Counted from the stretch's first letter, positions 9,028-18,992 are shown. The stretch is DNA of 64,000 nucleotides from CAVQRC01 sp963715045 (GCA_963715045.1 CAVQRC010000039.1:186001-250000); one strand, 5' to 3'. Notes: generated from the sequence alone by a model not told the origin. A program made the numbers and translations.

Positions 9028-10783
9028 ATGGTCGCTGCTTATTTCGCGGTCCCGGTGCTCGCGCCCGGCCAGCCGCTTGCCATCACTGCATCAAAGTCCA
9101 ATCGGATGCCTGTCCCTTCGGTGATCATGTCGCGATTTCATGATGGCGACGAAATCGTTGCCGCGGCGGAGCAACTGCTGGGGTCGCCGCTCGTCCTGTG
9201 GAGCCAGGTTACGCCCGGTCACTGGGAGTCGATCCCACGATCACCGCAGAGTGAACCACGCGCCACGCCTGATTCAGCGGTTGAATTTCTCGAGCGGTGC
9301 AGCCGTGATCGCCAGCCCCAGGTGACCGAACTGGCCCCGGGACGGCAATGGGTCGCCGTCCCGCTCAGCAAACCGGGTCGCACCGTCGACCGGATCGCGA
9401 CGGCAACCGTTTCATGCAGAAGGCCCCGCTCTGCCGCTCCAACTCGCCCGAGCAACGCAGCAGTGTCTCGAGCAGCAGTCGGAGTTGTCCACGCTGCGGG
9501 CGGCAAACGACGATTTCGTGAGACAAATCAGCGACAGCTTCGAGGAACTGGCCTTTCTCCGCACGCTCGCCGAGCATCTGGCCCTGGGGGACGCTCCGAC
9601 TGACCTGGCATCCCTCACGCGCCGCACCCTTCCTCTGCTGGGTGAGGCAACGAGCGCGGAAAGACTGATTTATATCGCGGGCCAGCACGAGAACGGGGGC
9701 CAGATTACAGAGGTCTGGGAAGCGACGGAAACCGCGGGCGACCAATTAAGCCAGGTTGTGCTGGACTCGCTGGTCGAACAGTTTCGCGATGATGCGCGAA
9801 GCGGCCCTGTCGTAAGGAATCATGTCGATCGGTCAGAGCTCCGCGGACAGCTACCCGGTGTCCGTGGCTTCGTGCTGATTTCTGTCGCCACGACGTTCGG
9901 GTCGATCGGATGGCTGGTCGCGGTCAATCGAAGAAAACCGGAAGAGCATGCCCGGCGGGGCTCCCTCTGCAATGCCAATCAGGAGGAGTTCGGCACGAGT
10001 GAGGCCTCGCTGATGGGCACGACGGCGGCAATGATTGCCTCGTATGCCCACAATGTGGCCTTTCTGGAAGAGAAAGAGCTGCTCCTGGTCAATATGGTCC
10101 GCAGTCTCGTGTCGGCCATTGATTCCAGAGATCCGTACACCTGCGGGCATAGCGAGCGGGTCGCGCTGTTTGGAGCACGGCTGGCCAAAGAACTTGGCGA
10201 TGACGAGGAGAGCTGCCAACGTCTGTACCTGGCGGGGCTGCTGCACGACGTCGGCAAGATCGGTATCCCGGATGCGGTCCTCAAGAAAGACGGTCCCTTG
10301 AGCGACGAGGAGTTCGCGGAAATCAAACGCCACCCGGAAGTCGGCTGGTCCATCCTCCACGACCTGACTCATTTCGATTACGTGTTGCCCGGTGTGCTGC
10401 ATCATCACGAGCGCATCGACGGCCAAGGCTACCCGGATGAGCTGGCCGGCGACGACATCCCCCGCGAAGCACGAATCCTCGCTGTTGCCGATGCCTATGA
10501 CGCGATGACATCCGATCGCCCCTATCGCCAGGGACTGCCGCAGGAGAAAGCCGAAGCAATCCTCCAGGATGGCGCTGGCACGCAGTGGGACTCCGAATTC
10601 GTCGCTACCTTCATGCGGATCATGCCCGAGATCATTGCCCTCCGCGAGAGTCACGAACATCCACCCGCAGCCAGCCGCCGCCCCGCGGCAGCGGTGGGCG
10701 TGGGGGAATTCCTGGCCCAGGCTACCCGCGATGGATCACCTGTCACGACGCAGAGCCAGATCGTCGGTTCGGTCGGCCCTTAA
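9028..10783 (+). CDS. HD-GYP domain phosphohydrolase (putative c-di-GMP phosphodiesterase), frameshifted
   Basis: The C-terminal domain shows the full HD-GYP signature: GHSERVALFG, LLHDVGKIGIPD, KRHPEVGW and HHHERIDGQGYPDELAG. HD-GYP enzymes hydrolyse cyclic-di-GMP. An N-terminal sensory region of about 300 residues resembles a GAF-type domain. The open frame from TTG 9485 gives only the last 432 residues. The preceding frame (ATG 9028, MVAAYFAVPVLAPGQP) joins it through a shift near 9412-9418, giving the continuous text TATVS then HAEGPALPLQLARATQQ. The true start could be elsewhere in the same frame (8887 is the extreme). It is divergent from the pilin and lies just upstream of the minor pilin cluster. 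Confidence 0.85.
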
Positions 10784-10819
10784 CCCTTTACCACAGTGTC
10801 TTCTCAAGTGGGAGTACCG

Positions 10820-11092
10820 ATGAACACACTTTCAGAATTGGCCGTCCTGTTTCGCGCACCCCTGTTGTGGTCCGCCATCGCTCTTTGTGTCGTCAGCGGC
10901 CTGATTGGCCTGGCGGGTCCGCGGTTTCTCGAGACCGCGAACCGCATGTCGGCCAAGTCGATTGATTCCAACCGATTCTTCGCCGTGTTCGACAAGTCGA
11001 TCGAAACCGATCGCTTCTTCGTGAAACACGCCCGCTTGTTCGGGTGCTGTGCCTTGGCGACAGCCGTCGTGCTGGTACTGCAGATCGGCTGA
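10820..11092 (+). CDS. Small two-helix membrane protein sharing a motif with the nearby cyclase
   Basis: A 90-residue protein starting MNTLSELAVLF; GGGAG lies seven bases before the ATG. Membrane helices are at about 15-33 and 72-88. The loop between them carries SIETDRFFVKHARLFG, which closely matches SPIDIDQFVIRHSRKFG in the N-terminus of the GGDEF protein at 16128, also followed directly by a hydrophobic helix. No family was recognised. Its place between the HD-GYP gene and the minor pilins suggests a part in the same signalling or assembly unit; this is inference. Confidence 0.8.
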   Translation: MNTLSELAVLFRAPLLWSAIALCVVSGLIGLAGPRFLETANRMSAKSIDSNRFFAVFDKSIETDRFFVKHARLFGCCALATAVVLVLQIG

Positions 11093-11117
11093 TGCGGCCA
11101 GAATTGCGGAGCGGGGC

Positions 11118-11639
11118 ATGAATTCAACACGCCGCGGTTTTACGCTGGCCGAGCTGACGATCACGATGCTCATCATGGGCATCCTGGCCGCGGTCGCGAT
11201 GCCCCGCTATTTCGACGCGGTGGCCCGCTGGCGTGTCGAGGCAGCCGCCCGCCGCATTGCCGCCGATCTCAACCTGGCCCGCGACAATGCCATTAGCAGA
11301 GGTGGCAGTGGAGATGGTGAGTGGGTGAGCTTCTACCCACTCACCGATCGTTACCGATTGTGGAACGATCCCGATCTCGATCGTCCCGACAACGAGTACT
11401 GGGTCGATCTGGCCGAGACGGCGTATCCGGTCGACCTCGTGCTTGTCTCCTTTAAGAACACCAGCGGTTACAGGAGTCCTGACACCGTCAAGTACGACAT
11501 GTTCGGTCAAGCCAAAACAGGCATACCGCCCTCTTTTCCCGACCGTCCGCTGCAAAGAGGAGTGATCTTCGTTGCCTCGGGAGGTCACGAACGGACGATC
11601 GAGATCAGCCCGATTACCGGGAAGGCCCGTGTGCAATGA
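11118..11639 (+). CDS. GspH-like minor pseudopilin
   Basis: A 173-residue protein beginning MNSTRRGFTLAELTITMLIMGILAAVAMP, with the prepilin cleavage site after the Gly, Phe+1 and Glu+5. A long N-terminal helix (to about residue 55, AAARRIAADLNLARDNAIS) is the typical GspH/FimT type, and the C-terminal domain contains the GHERTIEISPITGKARV ending seen in that family. It is the first of four consecutive prepilin-like genes and overlaps the next by four bases (ATGA). Minor pseudopilins H-I-J-K form the initiating tip of the pseudopilus. Confidence 0.9.
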   Translation: MNSTRRGFTLAELTITMLIMGILAAVAMPRYFDAVARWRVEAAARRIAADLNLARDNAISRGGSGDGEWVSFYPLTDRYRLWNDPDLDRPDNEYWVDLAETAYPVDLVLVSFKNTSGYRSPDTVKYDMFGQAKTGIPPSFPDRPLQRGVIFVASGGHERTIEISPITGKARVQ

Positions 11640-13851
11640 GTTTGTGGCAACATCACCGACCGCGGCTCGGCAGTCCGTATCGCACCGCCTACACGCTCAT
11701 GGAACTCGTGGTGAGCATGGCCTCGGCCACGATCATCCTGGGGGGCCTCTCCGCCAGTCTGTACATCGCCAGTCAGGGTCTGCGACCCAGCGGCACGGCC
11801 CAACGGTCCGAGGCCGACCAGATCCTGGACCAATTCGCTGCCGATGTGGAGCATGCCCTGACGTTTTCCGAGCGAACCGCCAACGCCGCGACGTTCACGG
11901 TGCCGGACCGTGACGGCGACGGCCTGCCCGACACGATTCGTTACGCCTGGAGAGGCACGCCGGGCGACCCGCTCACCTACGAGTACAACGGCTCCACCGC
12001 CGAGACCATCGCCGAGGACGTCCACTACTTCAACCTCGCCACCACCACGCGGTTCATGGCGGCCCCGGTGATCCCGCCGTCAGAGGGTGGCAGTAAGCTG
12101 CTGCTGGTAGTCACAGATCCGGCCAGCCCAACCGCTCAAGAAACGGCTACGCAATCACTGATCGAATCGTGGGGATACACGGTAACACGCATTGATGAAA
12201 ATGACTCACAGGCGAACTTTAATGCTGCTGTCGGGGAAAATTCCGTGGCCTACGTCCCTCAGACCATCACTTCGAGTTCACTCGGAACCAAGCTCCGCGA
12301 GGCATCCATCGGCGTCGTAATCGAGGAAGAGAAGATCACGGACGAGTTTGGTATCTCTTCGGGCGAAATGACTTTCACCGAGACGTCTATCGAGGTCACC
12401 GACAACACGCATCATATTACCGAGCCGTTTAACCTGGGCGTTGTTACGTTCGCAGCCACAGCGCAGGCCGTCGGCGGGCGTGCCGGAACCCCGGCACCCG
12501 GTCTGAAGATACTCGCACTGAAGCCGTCCTCGGCCACCAGCATGCTCGACGTAATCGAGACCGGTGGTGAGTTGTTCGACAGCGGAACGGCCGCGGGGCG
12601 GCGAGTCAAGCTGCCCTGGGGCGGCAACGAATTCGACATTAACTCCCTGACGGCCGACGGTCGCAGCATTATGCAACGCTCCATCGCCTGGGCCGCAGGC
12701 GCCGGTGAGGATCCGCTGCCGAAGCTCCTGCTGGTCGTCACCGACCCGGCGAATCTGACCGCCGACGAGGATGCCAGGAAGACGCTCATCGAGTCCTGGG
12801 GTTACTCCGGTGACGCTCATCGACGACGACGACAGTCAGGCGAATTTCGACGCGGCGACGGGCGATCACGACGTGGCGTATGTCTCGCTGACCGAGGATT
12901 CCACATCCAGCCGGGAACAAAGCTTCGGGATGCGACCGATCGGCGTCGTGAATGAGCACCGGGAGCTGTACGACGAATTCGGATTCGCCGGCGGGCCCGG
13001 AAATTCGACAGATCAGGGACCGAGATCGAAATCTACGACAACTCGCACTGCGATCACTTCGCCCTTTAGCACCGGCCTGCTGACAATCTGTGACAGCACG
13101 CCAATCGCTGTTGCAGACGACGGGGAATGTGGATGCGATGACCATTCTGGCGGAGCTGCCCAATGGCAGCGGCGCAACGTCGGCAACGCTGGGCACGTTC
13201 GAGGTGGGGCAGACGCTCAATGGGGAGCGGCACGGCTGCCGGCCGGCGGGTGATGGTTCCCTGGGGCGACGCCGGATTTGATTTCGCCTCGCTCAATGCC
13301 GACGGCCACACGATCATGCAGCGGTCGATCGAGTGGGCGGCCGGCTTGGGCAGTGGTGGCGGGCGGACCCGCTCCCGACGGCAACTTCGGCTACGAGACG
13401 CAGTTTGCCAGCACGCAGGGCAACGTCTCGAAGCGTCCAGGTCGGGCACCCAGGTGACGCTCGCCAAGGACGGCACGCTCAACAGCATCACCGCCTACAT
13501 CGAAAATCGCCACGGCAAGGTTCGCTATGCGATTTACAGCGACAGCGGCGGCGAACCAGGGAGCCTGATCGTCGAAACCGATGTGCAGACGTCCGAGTGG
13601 CAAGACGACTGGAAGACCATCAGTGTGCCGCCCACACCGCTGACGGCGGGTACCTACTGGCTGGCGCTTTCGTTTGAGAAGTGCAACCCAGAAGTACTAC
13701 TACGAGGCCAGCGGCGGCAAGACTACGCTATGTGCAACAAGTGATCGCCGGCCGAAGAACGGGTTCTTGTCGATACTGGGGGAATTCCGGCTCCACCACG
13801 CCCTACACCTGCAAAGTCTCGATCTATGGTACGTACACGCCCACGAACTAA
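11636..13851 (+). CDS. Enlarged GspJ/PulJ-like minor pilin with tandem extracellular domains, frameshifted
   Basis: The N-terminus (YRTAYTLMELVVSMASATIILGGL) is a prepilin signal, and the next 100 residues look like GspJ, in the correct H-J order. From about residue 155 comes a roughly 200-residue domain starting KLLLVVTDPASPTAQE and ending SIMQRSIAWAAGAGE. A second copy begins KLLLVVTDPANLTADE and ends TIMQRSIEWAAGLGS. Both share ESWGYTVT, DDSQANFDAA, DEFG and AAGRRVKLPWGG words. A third, lectin-like domain follows (QVTLAKDGTLNSITAYI, LTAGTYWLALSFE, VSIYGTYTPTN). The reading frame shifts near 12815, 13110, 13240, 13390 and 13700; about 735 residues when joined. GspJ is normally near 200 residues. 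Confidence 0.8.
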
Positions 13852-13883
13852 CCTGCGAACCGAAGATACTCGATCCCTCAAGG

Positions 13884-14513
13884 CTGACCCACCACACTCA
13901 CCCGCTCCGTCACGGCTATACCCTGTTCGAGGTCGTCATTTCGTCGCTGATCGTAGGCGGGGTCCTCGTCGGTGCGCTCAACGTGCTCGGCGGTGCGATG
14001 CAAACCAACAAGATTGCCGCGAGCAGGCTCGACGCCCCGGGACTGGGGTATCAACTCATGGCCGAGATCCTCGCGCTCCCCTACGAAGATCCGGAAGAGC
14101 CGGACGGATCGATCGGCCTGGAGAACGGCGAGACGAATACCACGCGGGCCGACTTTGACGACCTCGACGACTACGACCTTTGGGACAACGCGCCCGCGGA
14201 AACCAAAGACGGCACGCCCGTGCCCGGCGGCAGTGGCTGGCGACGCAAAGTGCGGGTCGAGTACTTTGATCCGGCGAACGGGAACACAACGAACACCGAT
14301 ACCGGCGTCAAGGTAATCCGGATCCAAGTCGTCGCACCGAGTGGCCTCGAGTTTAAACTCGATACCCTGCGATCCCGCTGGGGTGCCCTCGAGCGGCCGC
14401 CCGCGATTGATACGAACGTAGTATCGTCACTCGATGCGGAGTTGTTGATTGGTAGAGATTCAGAGGTCGCACGCGCCAGCATCCACTTGAAGAATCATGC
14501 CTACGACCAATAG
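13884..14513 (+). CDS. GspI-like minor pseudopilin
   Basis: About 210 residues. Prepilin motif RHGYTLFEVVISSLIVGGVLVGALNV near the N-terminus (Glu+5 present), then a long helix and a globular domain ending SSLDAELLIGRDSEVARASIHLKNH. Order after H and J and size fit GspI/PulI. The start is uncertain: no ATG lies close before the prepilin motif in this frame, and CTG at 13884 is chosen only because it gives a short basic leader after the preceding stop (13849-13851). A sequence error in the leader is possible. The 3' end overlaps the next gene by 17 bases. Confidence 0.8.
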   Translation: MTHHTHPLRHGYTLFEVVISSLIVGGVLVGALNVLGGAMQTNKIAASRLDAPGLGYQLMAEILALPYEDPEEPDGSIGLENGETNTTRADFDDLDDYDLWDNAPAETKDGTPVPGGSGWRRKVRVEYFDPANGNTTNTDTGVKVIRIQVVAPSGLEFKLDTLRSRWGALERPPAIDTNVVSSLDAELLIGRDSEVARASIHLKNHAYDQ

Positions 14514-15786
14514 CCAGGTTGAAGCCCGCTCGACAACGCGACGAGGCCGCCAGCCGGATCGCCGCGGGTCGCTGTACGTCCCGGTACTGGGCGTGGCGAT
14601 GATCGTGGCGTCGATCGGGATGTCGGCGATGGTCGTCGCCCGGCTCAACCTCCGCAGTGTCAGCGGGCGGCAGGATCGTCGCGAAGCCCGGTTGCTGGCC
14701 GACGCCGCGGTGGAACTGGGCGTGACCATGCTGGGCAACGAATCTGATTGGCGGACTACGCGAGCTCACGATGTCCCGTATCCCTCTGCGGGGGCTCTCG
14801 CGATCGGCGGCGGCACGCTGAATTGGAAACTGATCGACGGCGACGGCGATCTGGCCGACGACGACCGCGACTCGGTCCGCCTGGTCGGCGCCGGAAAGGT
14901 CGGCCAGGCCGTCTACACCAAGAGTGTAATACTCGAGCCGTCCGGCATAGGTTTGACGTGTCTCGAGGTGGCCCTCCACTCCGGCGGCGACAACAACATC
15001 TATAGCGGCTTCAATTGCGACCAGATCATCAGCGCCAATGACGATGTGAATGCCTGGGGACCGACTGCCAATACCGACGTGGAAGTCGTCGATCAATTCA
15101 ACGGCTCCATAAGTGGCACGCTGACCACCGGCATTACACCCCGGCAGATGCCCGGCGACAGCGTCTTCGCGTACTACCTGAGCAACGGCACGTGGATTGA
15201 CTACAGCGACATTCCAGGCGGCACGATGCAAAAGGTCGTGCTGAGTCCCGGGAACAATCCATTTGGCGCTACCAATCCGCAGGGAATCTACGTGATCGAC
15301 TGTCAGAACCATTGGATCCGCATCAAGCTGGTGCGGCTGGTAGGCACGCTCGTGATCTTGAACCCCTCCTCGGGTTCCGACCTGGACAACGACCAGCACT
15401 GGGAGCCTGCAGTTCCCAACTTTCCGGTCCTGATGGTCGATGGTGACATTGACTTCAATTGGCACGGCGAACACGCGCTGCGGGAGTCGTTCTCCGGTGT
15501 CAATTACAACCCACCGCATACGCCCTACCAGGACCAGTCAGATGCTGACCAGACCGACGAGTACCCCGGCCTGATCAAGGGCCTGGTCTATGTCACAGGC
15601 AACCTCAACATTTACCATGAGTGCGTGCACGAGGGTGTACTCGTGGCGGGTGGCAATACAAGCACGTCGGGTGCGGTAACTCTGACCTACGATGGGACTT
15701 TCCTGACGCATCCGCCACCGGGATTTGGCAGCGGTAGCGTGATGGCAATCTCCCGCCGCAGCTGGCGGCGGGAGGTGTCGGACTAA
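14497..15786 (+). CDS. PilX/GspK-like minor pilin
   Basis: A 429-residue protein with a basic leader followed by one strong N-terminal hydrophobic helix (about residues 27-48, SLYVPVLGVAMIVASIGMSAMVVARLN), lacking a clear GFTLxE cleavage box, as in PilX N-terminal domains. The rest is a large extracellular domain rich in Gly, Asn and Asp. Being fourth after H, J and I and the largest of the ordinary members, it takes the K/X position at the pilus tip. The last residues (AISRRSWRREVSD) look atypical, so the true C-terminus may be a little earlier. Followed by 341 bases without a gene. Confidence 0.8.
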   Translation: MPTTNSQVEARSTTRRGRQPDRRGSLYVPVLGVAMIVASIGMSAMVVARLNLRSVSGRQDRREARLLADAAVELGVTMLGNESDWRTTRAHDVPYPSAGALAIGGGTLNWKLIDGDGDLADDDRDSVRLVGAGKVGQAVYTKSVILEPSGIGLTCLEVALHSGGDNNIYSGFNCDQIISANDDVNAWGPTANTDVEVVDQFNGSISGTLTTGITPRQMPGDSVFAYYLSNGTWIDYSDIPGGTMQKVVLSPGNNPFGATNPQGIYVIDCQNHWIRIKLVRLVGTLVILNPSSGSDLDNDQHWEPAVPNFPVLMVDGDIDFNWHGEHALRESFSGVNYNPPHTPYQDQSDADQTDEYPGLIKGLVYVTGNLNIYHECVHEGVLVAGGNTSTSGAVTLTYDGTFLTHPPPGFGSGSVMAISRRSWRREVSD

Positions 15787-16127
15787 GTGAAGTGGGCGGT
15801 GACGGCGGGTTCATGAAGGCCACAGAAACCAGAAAAGCAGCCACAGAGAGCACAGAGGTCACAACACTGCCACCGAGATCATCGAGAGCACTCCAGAAAC
15901 TCCGTGCCTTCGAGGACACCATTCTGACTGTGCTCCCGGACCAGGTCTCCCGGCTGTCGATTTGACGCGGGGCCCTGAAAACCTAAGCTTGTACAAAGGA
16001 TTTTCACTGCTCAGTGCATTCGCTCGTGCCTCGCTTTGTCGCTGCCCAGCTGCCCGACTCCTGGGGGTGATGCGTTGGTGGATGTGATTTTCAGCAGTGT
16101 TCCACAGATACCGCGGGAGAGGTTGGT
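15787..16127. other. Intergenic region before the cyclase gene
   Basis: No gene. 15815-15875 has degenerate ccacagagagcacagag words, which resemble the accacgaaggacacgaag words at 42582 and 42796. The ribosome site (GGGAGAGG, 16115-16122) of the next gene is at the right end. Confidence 0.5.
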
Positions 16128-17060
16128 TTGGACATCGTGGGTGAAGTCTGTTCGGCGTTGATGTTCGCGTTCTTCGGACTCGCGGGCATGGTCGGGATGC
16201 TGGCGCTGGTCAGTCCCAAGGTATTCGCCGTGGCGGCGGAGGTCGGCGGCCTGTGGGTGACCGCACCAAAGTCCAGATCGGGCTTCGAGTCGCCGATCGA
16301 CATCGACCAGTTCGTCATCCGCCACAGCCGCAAATTCGGCATCCTGGTAGTTACCGTCGTCAGCTTTCTGACGCTGCTGTTTCTCGGGCGGATCGACCCT
16401 TCCTGGATGCCCGTGTTCTTGCTGTGCGTCTCAGGCGGTTCGGTTGTGTTCGCGTACTCGGGACTGGTGGAACTCGGGGGACAGGTGTCCAAAATCGAGA
16501 CGCAGCTGGCAGACGCCCGGATTGATCCGTTGACGGGGCTGGCCAACCGGCGGGCCTTCGATGAGGAACTGGAGCGGCGGTTCTCGGAGACGTCGCGGCA
16601 TGAAGGCGGGTTTTGTATTGCCTTGATTGACGTCGATGACTTCAAGGACGTGAACGACCGCTTCGGCCACCTGGCGGGGGATACGGTGCTCGCGCAAGGT
16701 GTGGCCGAAGTGCTGCGGACCACGATCCGCAAGATGGATCTCGGGGCCCGCTATGGTGGCGACGAATTCGCAGTGATTTTCCCCGCCGCCAGACTCGGCG
16801 AGGCCGCCACGGCCGCCGAGCACGTGCGGACGGCCGTCAGCAGCGAGCCACTCGACCTGGAAGACAGCGCGTTTTCCATTACGCTCAGCATCGGCGTGGC
16901 CGAATCGCTGCCCGACGATAATGCCGCAGCTCTCTTCAAGCGGGCTGACGAAGCGCTCTACGCCGCGAAACAGGCGGGTCGCAATTCGGTCTATCAGCAC
17001 GATGGACAGCGATGCGAAAGAGTCGGCAGTGGGTCACTCTGTAGTCGCGGCACTCCGTGA
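16128..17060 (+). CDS. Membrane-bound diguanylate cyclase (GGDEF)
   Basis: About 310 residues from a TTG start with a GGGAGAGG ribosome site. Three N-terminal membrane helices (about 7-29, 70-87, 92-112) are followed by a GGDEF domain beginning DPLTGLANRRAFDEEL (133-148). The active loop GGDEF is at 210-214, and an inhibitory I-site RKMD lies five residues before it (201-204), so the enzyme should synthesise cyclic-di-GMP and be product-inhibited. The segment SPIDIDQFVIRHSRKFG is shared with the small membrane protein at 10820. The C-terminus runs into the tandem repeat, which supplies the stop codon; the native end is probably near QHDGQR. Confidence 0.92.
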   Translation: MDIVGEVCSALMFAFFGLAGMVGMLALVSPKVFAVAAEVGGLWVTAPKSRSGFESPIDIDQFVIRHSRKFGILVVTVVSFLTLLFLGRIDPSWMPVFLLCVSGGSVVFAYSGLVELGGQVSKIETQLADARIDPLTGLANRRAFDEELERRFSETSRHEGGFCIALIDVDDFKDVNDRFGHLAGDTVLAQGVAEVLRTTIRKMDLGARYGGDEFAVIFPAARLGEAATAAEHVRTAVSSEPLDLEDSAFSITLSIGVAESLPDDNAAALFKRADEALYAAKQAGRNSVYQHDGQRCERVGSGSLCSRGTP

Positions 17061-18165
17061 CGCGGATGTTGTGTAGCCCCGTCACTCCGTGGCGGGAATG
17101 TTGCGTCACCGCCGGCTTGACGGTAAGGGCGGCCGCGGCTTCCGAGCGGCGATGGATGTAAGCGGCCACTGCAGCCCGGGTCACGGAGTGCCCCGTCTAC
17201 ATGTAGTCGCGGCACTCCGTGACGCGGATGTGGTGTAGTCCCGTCACTCCGTGGCGGGAATGTTGCGTCACCGCCGGCTTGACGGTAAGGGCGGCCGCGG
17301 CTTCCGAGCGGCGATGGATGTAAGCGGCCACTGCAGCTCGGGTCACGGAGTGCCCCGTCTACATGTAGTCGCACTCCGTGACGCGGATGTGGTGTAGTCC
17401 CGTCACTCCGTGGCGGGAATGTTGCGTCACCGCCGGCTTGACGGTAAGGGCGGCCGCGGCTTCCGAGCGGCGATGGATTGTAAGCGGCCTCTGCAGCCCG
17501 GGTCACGGAGTGCCCCGTCTACATGTAGTGCGCACTCCGTGACGCGGATGTTGTGTAGCCCCGTCACTCCGTGGCGGGAATGTTGCGTCACCGCCGGCTT
17601 GACGGTAAGGGCGGCCGCGGCTTCCGAGCGGCGATGGATTGAAGCGGCCTCTGCAGCCCGGGTCACGGAGTGCCCCGTCTACATGTAGTCGGCACTCCGT
17701 GACACGGATGTTGGTGTAGTCCCGTCACTCCGTGGCGGGAATGTTGCGTCACCGCCGGCTTGACGGTAAGGGCGGCCGCGGCTTCCGAGCGGCGATGGAT
17801 GTAAGCGGCCTCTGCAGCCCGGGTCACGGAGTGCCCCGTCTACATGTAGTCGCACTCCGTGACGCGGATGTGGTGTAGACCCGTCACTCCGTGGCGGGAA
17901 TGTTGCGTCACCGCCGGCTTGACGGTAAGGGCGGCCGCGGCTTCCGAGCGGCGATGGATGTAAGCGGCCTCTGCAGCCCGGGTCACGGAGTGCCCCGTCT
18001 ACATGTAGTCGCACTCCGTGACGCGGATGTTGTGTAGTCCCGTCACTCCGTGGCGGGAATGTTGCGTCACCGCCGGCTTGACGGTAAGGGCGGCCGCGGC
18101 TTCCGAGCGGCGATGGATTGAAGCGGCCTCTGCAGCCCGGGTCACGGAGTGCCCCGTCTACATGT
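17041..18165. repeat. Tandem array of seven ~160-bp units with inner inverted repeats
   Basis: Units begin at 17041, 17203, 17365, 17525, 17685, 17846 and 18005, with periods of 159-162 bases and very high identity. Each unit opens with CACTCCGTGACGCGG and closes with CCGGGTCACGGAGTG, so its ends are inverted repeats (CACTCCGTGAC against GTCACGGAGTG). In the middle lies CCCGTCACTCCGTGGCGGG, itself a near-palindrome. The period is not a multiple of three and reading frames break between units, so the array is unlikely to be coding. It fills the space between the convergent cyclase (+) and TrkA-C (-) genes. Confidence 0.95.
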
Positions 18166-18173
18166 TCACCCAC

Positions 18174-18962
18174 CTATTCTTCCCTGGGCGGCGACTCACT
18201 TCTGGATTCTTCTTCGGCGACGTCCATCTGTCGCGTGATGGCCAGCATGTGCTTCACGTTGCCGTCGACGCCTGCCCGGCGGGCCCGAAGGTCGAGCAGT
18301 GACTCCTGCTGACCGTACAGAATCAGGCAGTCGTCGACTTCCAGGCGGGTTTGGCCGCGGGGAGTGCCCAGGTAGTCCCCGTTGAGTTTCTCGATCCCCA
18401 GTACCAGCACTCCTTCGTTGGCCAGTCGCGACTGTTCCAGCGTGCGGCCGGCGAGCCAATCCCCCTCGCCGATCTGGAGTTCGGACACCACATAATTGTG
18501 GGCAATCCGCAGCAGCCGTGTGTAGTCGTGCACGTGAATCCCGCCGAAACGGCGGAGGGCCCAGCTGTTACACCGCCACATCAAGCGTTCGACCTGCGAA
18601 CTGGTCGCGATCAGCCACAGCAACAGGACGCCGCCCGACAGAACCCCCATCCGGACCAGGTACACCGTCTTCAAGTCCGCTTGGTCATCCGTATTGAGAA
18701 ACGACAGGATCAACGACGGGATGGCCACGACGATGCCCACGTGGCCCAGCAGCATCAGGTGCATGGCAATCCTCCGCCGCAATGGATGATTGACGATGTC
18801 CTCCGACTCTTTCGTCGTGAACCCTGATCCGGTGAACGCCGAAAGCGCCTGAAACTGGGCCAGGTCTTTCGAAATGCCGGTACTTGTCAACCCGACGGTG
18901 GCGACGCGTATCACGATCAGCGACACGGCGAACACGATCAGCGTACTGAAGACTGCAATCAC
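18174..18962 (-). CDS. Membrane protein with TrkA C-terminal (RCK_C) domain
   Basis: 262 residues. Three to four membrane helices occupy the N-terminal half (about 2-22, 67-88, 103-125). The C-terminal half contains an RCK_C/TrkA-C domain (about 160-235: SELQIGEGDWLAGRTLEQ, VLVLGIEK, LEVDDCLILYGQQESL), a small ligand-binding domain found on potassium and other ion transporters. The membrane part, with GSGFTTKESEDIVNHPLRR, resembles planctomycete TrkA-C proteins of unknown transport role. Complete frame; the acidic tail (EEESRSESPPREE) ends right beside the tandem repeat array. Confidence 0.85.
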   Translation of the reverse strand: MIAVFSTLIVFAVSLIVIRVATVGLTSTGISKDLAQFQALSAFTGSGFTTKESEDIVNHPLRRRIAMHLMLLGHVGIVVAIPSLILSFLNTDDQADLKTVYLVRMGVLSGGVLLLWLIATSSQVERLMWRCNSWALRRFGGIHVHDYTRLLRIAHNYVVSELQIGEGDWLAGRTLEQSRLANEGVLVLGIEKLNGDYLGTPRGQTRLEVDDCLILYGQQESLLDLRARRAGVDGNVKHMLAITRQMDVAEEESRSESPPREE

Positions 18963-18992
18963 GGTACTGCTCCCGCGAGGGTGGCCGACTGC

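Noticed and set aside
16994..18173. Repeated proteins (170 and 164 residues) encoded on the minus strand of the tandem array
   Set aside because: The unit length is not a multiple of three, frames break between units, and the residues are Arg/Pro/Gly-rich shadows of a GC-rich repeat.
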